In this document: positions 30,116-34,248 of the stretch, in pieces | Layout: each line of letters opens with the position of its first letter | How positions within the stretch are numbered: position 1 is the first letter of the stretch | Origin: Terana coerulea | Taxonomy: Eukaryota > Basidiomycota > Agaricomycetes > Polyporales > Phanerochaetaceae | DNA: 34,248 bases | Direction: 5' to 3' | Assembly: GCA_024811115.1 (NCBI GenBank) | Contig: JAKOGH010000563.1 | Coordinates: forward strand, 1-34,248 | Notes under the pieces: model-generated | Database searches by the model: none | Told to the model about the DNA's origin: nothing | What the model saw: only the letters and a program-made list of their open reading frames with translations | Position numbers and translations under genes: made by a program

Positions 30116-33100
30116 GCTGACTGGCGCGGGGGGTTGGAGTCGCCTCGTTGCGTCCCGAATGCCACGCTCATGCTCCGGGAAATACAGATACACAGCATGC
30201 GCATTATGTTACGTACGGTGGTAACGGTACTACAGATACGGCGAACAGCGTAGCAGGGCTCGGAGCCCGGAGCTCGCGGGATGGGGCTGATGGCAAGGGC
30301 GCGTGTCCGCCACGCAGCGCACGGCGGCGGGTCGGCTGATTCGCGTCCTGGCCAGCTGCAGCAGGGAGGGACAACCTGATCGATAGGAGATTGAGTTGGA
30401 TGACAACCTTATCCAATCAAGCCTAACTTTCCCTGACATGACGTGCAGAGTGGGTCAGGCACGCAACGCCCCGCCAAACCGCCGAGTGCATGCAACTGAA
30501 AGCAGGCGGAGGGGTCACGCTGCCTCGTCGTCGCACCCTTCGTTCCACACAACTGACATACAGCGCGGCTCCAAAGGTCGTGCAAGCTCTCTGCGGTGTC
30601 TGAGCTCCGAAGATAGGCCCGTGATAAAACACAACATGAGGCGTTCGCTTAGATAAAATCAAGGTCTTGGTGTGCATCGTTGTCTGTATTTCTGGCGAGC
30701 CGCTGCGAGGAACCGGAAGGCGGCCGCCCGACGTGCGCAGGCAAACTCCGGATCGACGCCCCCAGTAAGGCAGGCAGCCCCCATGCGGCCTTGGTTCGCG
30801 ATCGGATTCGCAATCGGTCGGGCCCAAGCGCATCTCGGCGCTGCTGCACTGGCACAACCTCCTCGGACGGCCCAGAAGTCGCGTATAGACAGCTATGGGT
30901 GCTGAAAAATCCGGGATATAGCAAGTGGCAGATCGAAACCTAGAACACTCGCCGCCCTAGAAGCACCCTGAGCGTCCGGCGTGAGAGCAGCTGAGAGCCC
31001 GCCACGTACCCTGCGTCCGACAGCGCCTCCGAGCCGCCGTAGCGCGAGAGAAGACGTCGCAGGCCGCAGAAGCCAACCATCGATGATGCGAGACGGCTGG
31101 CCTGAGTCACGCAGTGACAGACAAGGGCATCCGGCACACCAGGCTCCAGCTCGGCGCGTCTACCCTCCATGCATGCGTCACGCCGTGTCGCCGCTGAGAA
31201 GGGCGGGTTGGTCAGCGACGACCGAGTCAGAGTTCGGCACGTACGTGGGCCCCTTCCGTGCAGAAAACGGCGAGAGGCCGCCGCGCCTCTGGAGAACGTT
31301 CCGTTCTGAAACACCTGGCACGGTTCTTCATCATCCAGCGACGCGCGCACCGGTGGCCCTGGGTAATCCCTGGCGGCCGATAATACTGGATGGGTAGAGG
31401 GAGCCAACAAGGCAGACTAGGAAAGGGCTTGGGTCATTAATATGCGCAGTGAAACGTCTTCGCGCTGCGCGACACCACACACCTTGATTCATTTTGACCG
31501 TTTGGCGTCGCTAAAGCCGCCGAATTGCATGGGCGACGAAGCATGGAATATTCTCTGTGGCCCGTGAGAGGTGGGTTCGACGCAGTTCGATGATGGTAAG
31601 CCGGGCGGCCGCCAGAAGGCAGCTGCGCTCCAGAGGACAGGGCCGCTGCAATATCTCCAGCGCCGCTGAGATGCAGCCCGCCACGATCGCCTCGGCCTGA
31701 TAATTGCAAGCTTCCGGTATCAGCTTCGTGCGGCACAGCAGCAGCTGTCTATCTCCAGACAGATCTGAGGAGGCTAAACAGGGAAGCTCCCCAGGGCGAC
31801 TGGATAAACAGATATCGGGCTATTTGGGTCGCACACACCGCGTCTGTCTGGGCGACATGTGCTGCCGATAGCGTCTGACGGGCATACAGGGTCCGAAGTT
31901 CTGGAGAGCGTTGGCGCGGAATGCTCGAGAAAAGAGTTCAAGGGTCCTTGTATCTGACGAACGAGTGTGTTAGGAGGGCGTCGTGTGAACGCAGTATGAC
32001 GCCAGTGCAGGGAGACGCACCATACATTGCAACTTGGAATGTCTCAATCGCTTTGTCAGTCTGCGACGCACGCATAGGGTCAATCTGTCAACCAGGGCCA
32101 AGACCGCCGCAAAAACGATGAGGATGGGGGCTGACGTGGACCTTGAGAACGACCGGCGGGCAATCGCGGCAGAAGCATCACGTCCCGCAGAAATCGCAAC
32201 CAGAAATCGCAGCGTAATGAGGAGGCAACGGGTTGCGCACCGGGGGAGGGGGGATTCGCCACACTTCGACCCCACGTCAATCATCCGATGCCTGGGCGCG
32301 AAGCCTTCCCTGTGCCCCAGCGGCGGCTTCGCGAACCGATGGCGATGGCGGAGGGGCCGTCGGTGCGGACAATGTGCGCAGAAGAAGGGTGGCGTCGGCC
32401 CTGCGAAGCACACGTGAAACGGCGACGAAAATGAGCCATCTGTTCAGGTAAAAAATATGAATTGCAGACTCACCACGGCCGACGGTGATGAAGCCCTGCA
32501 CTCGAGTGCACGGATCGACTAGAAGCGCGCGGGCCCAGTGGGACACGTCAAGACGTCGAGACCGCGAGAGGAGGAAGCGCATCCATGACGCACCCTGGAG
32601 ACAGACGTTCATAAAACCTACGAAAATTGGGGGAATAATTGTGTACTGAATTCGCCATCCGGCCATCCGCGCCGGCTCCAGAAACGCGAGTGGTCGAGTT
32701 GAAGTGTTGTCTCATTCATACCACCGGCTTGGCGGGAAGAGTGGCACGACGCAAGGGAATATGAGCACTAACGTTGCGACGCGGGAGGTCCCATGCGGAC
32801 GCTCTTTAACCTTGCAAGGCAAAGGCCAGGCACCAGGTATCGTTGCGGCTGCTACGTTGTCGTCAGATGGTCCATACGGACGCAGCCTCCGCGAAAATGA
32901 CGGACCTCGCAGCGCACCTTCGCGCCCTAGAGTTCAATACGGGTCTCCCATAATTGCGCTCGTGGCAGCGGGGTCGTCCGAGACGAGAATTGGCTGCGCC
33001 CCGCTCGAATTTCTCGTGGGAGTGGGACAATGAAAAGAATACCGGTCATATCGGTCGCCACCCCATCATGACCGCGAGCCCACAACAGCAGGCTCCAGAT

Positions 33101-34099
33101 CAGCTGCTTAATGAAGAACCAGCGTTGGCAGGCTTTAGGTTCGAGACAAGTGGAGGCCCAAAGCTAGTCTAGAGCGGGGGTGGCGAGGGCCGGGCCAGAA
33201 TGCGGGCGGGAGGCTAGACGTCGGTGGCGGGAGTCCGTCTGGGTCGGCACTGGAAAACAGGGCAGCGAGGGCCGAGGAGAAGGGGGGGCAGCGAGGCAGC
33301 GCGAGCCCGCTGCGCGAGGAGGAGCCTGAACACGTTGTCAGCCAAGGTTCGCCGGCGGACGGCGCGAGGGGACGAGGGGGGCTGTGTGCCGGGCAGGCGC
33401 TGAATTTGTGCAAAGCGGCAGGAGGCGTCCGCTTGCCCGGCTGGTTTTTGATGATCTACCTCGCAAAGCGAAGAAGCCTAACGGCCACTAAACCATCGCG
33501 AGCAGCAATCGTGGTGTCGACGGCGTGCGCGCAGGGCTATTGGGCAGGGACGGGTGTTCTGAGGGCAGAAGCGGCCGCAAACAAGGTTGCGCAGTGGGCT
33601 GATCATGTCTGATACCGCACTTCGTTAGTTTATCGTGGCTTGCATCGGCAGGAGACGACATCGATTGACGGGATGGAGTCGATACCACGGGCTTTCGAGT
33701 GAAAGCCTTTGTTTCTTTTGTGAGCATGGGCACGCTGCATGGCACGGTTTAGGCCGATGCCGTGAGCAGTCGACCAACGTGACGGGCGAGCGAGGTTTAT
33801 CAAATCCGGAGCTGGGAGCAGGGCGACTCTGCGAGATGAAAGCGTTATGCGATGTCAGGCCGATGGCGAAAGAGGACAGGCAGATCTCTGCCGTATTTTT
33901 CTCGCCGAATCTGCGTCGCAGACGCCCCGTCCGCGGTGGGATATGCTTGATCCAGCAAATGGCGAGGGCCGGAAATCCCCGTGGGCGAGTCTCCGCCCGA
34001 AGCGCCCACATCGCAAAACAAACCTCAACTTGGGAGGAACGCATCCTCTCCTGATTTGTGTCCCAGTTCGCCTGATACTGCCTGCCTCGTCCGTATAAG
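30116..34099. other. About 4 kb without recognised genes
   Basis: GC-rich sequence with only medium-length open frames on both strands. None has a family motif, a convincing intron set, or a match to other parts of the window. No RNA gene, microsatellite array or inverted terminal repeat was found by eye. It may be a long intergenic region, diverged transposon remnants or rapidly evolving promoter sequence. Confidence 0.4.
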
Positions 34100-34248
34100 A
34101 TGTCCTCCTCCTCGGCGCACTTCCCCTCGATCCCTGCGCACGCCTCCCTCGCCCCTTCCGTCCTCCACGATCGACGGCAACTTAGCCTTTCCTTCCGTTC
34201 TCCGTCCCGGGCTTGTGGCGACGTCCCCTCCTCCGCCTCCGCTGCACG
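34100..34248 (+). CDS. Possible 5' end of a gene leaving the window
   Basis: ATG at 34100 (MSSSSAHFPSIPAHASLAPS) stays open to the window end and follows CCGTATAAG. The adjacent frame is also open and reads SSTIDGNLAFPSVLRPGLVA followed by a proline run, which looks at least as protein-like. The tract is strongly C/T-rich on this strand, as fungal 5' leaders often are, so it could be untranslated. No family recognised. Confidence 0.3.
   Translation, partial: MSSSSAHFPSIPAHASLAPSVLHDRRQLSLSFRSPSRACGDVPSSASAA

Noticed and set aside
30423..31410. Two medium-length minus-strand frames (144 and 156 codons)
   Set aside because: Composition is Arg/Ser/Pro/Gly-rich, as expected of random GC-rich sequence; there are no motifs or intron structure.
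1..34248. CRISPR arrays, prokaryotic operons, tRNA or rRNA genes
   Set aside because: Intron-rich eukaryotic genes throughout; no direct-repeat/spacer arrays, no convincing tRNA A/B box pairs (for example GGTTCAAAC at 25085 lacks the rest of a tRNA) and no rRNA-like conserved stretches were seen.

Overview
The window looks like nuclear DNA from an Agaricomycete fungus (mushroom or polypore type). It is GC-rich, and its genes carry many introns of about 48-116 nt with GTRNGT donors and YAG acceptors. The protein families present are also typical of that group: a KDZ transposase, a Tad-type LINE, an expanded degenerate 2OG-oxygenase-like family, pirin and a macro domain protein. All assignments come from reading the translations; no searches were run.

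Layout. 1-2404 (-): a multi-exon gene of unknown function whose 3' end has a lysine/tryptophan-rich repeat-like domain; it runs off the left edge. 2731-6660 (+): a decayed KDZ transposase gene, divergent from the first gene. 6925-7330: GC-rich tandem repeats. 7650-8143: a short foldback element with inverted termini. 8554-10756 (+): a gene similar to the C-terminal two thirds of the next large gene but lacking its oxygenase core. 11398-11644 (+): a possible small spliced gene. 12412-14501 and 21192-23176 (+): two halves of one gene, a 2OG-Fe(II)-dioxygenase-like protein, split by a 6.7-kb LINE (14502-21191) with a 14-bp target-site duplication and an A18 tail. 23306-24118 (-): an unidentified gene. 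25104-26837 and 28735-30115: a duplicated segment carrying a macro domain gene. The left copy is a pseudogene and holds a 510-bp TA-flanked MITE; the right copy is intact and preserves the empty site. 27058-28025 (-): a pirin gene between the two copies. 30116-34099: no gene recognised. 34100-end: perhaps the start of a gene leaving the window.

How it fits together. This is an accessory, transposon-rich region. The most interesting part is the oxygenase-like pair. The split gene keeps the fold landmarks of a 2OG dioxygenase, but all three metal ligands and the 2OG-anchoring arginine appear substituted. Its neighbour keeps only the downstream helical and cysteine-cluster regions. Excising the LINE and one target-site copy joins the two halves exactly in frame.

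Caution. Several otherwise well-conserved frames (pirin, both halves of the split gene, the left-edge gene) break at homopolymers of 3-5 bases. Some apparent pseudogenes may therefore reflect sequencing error.
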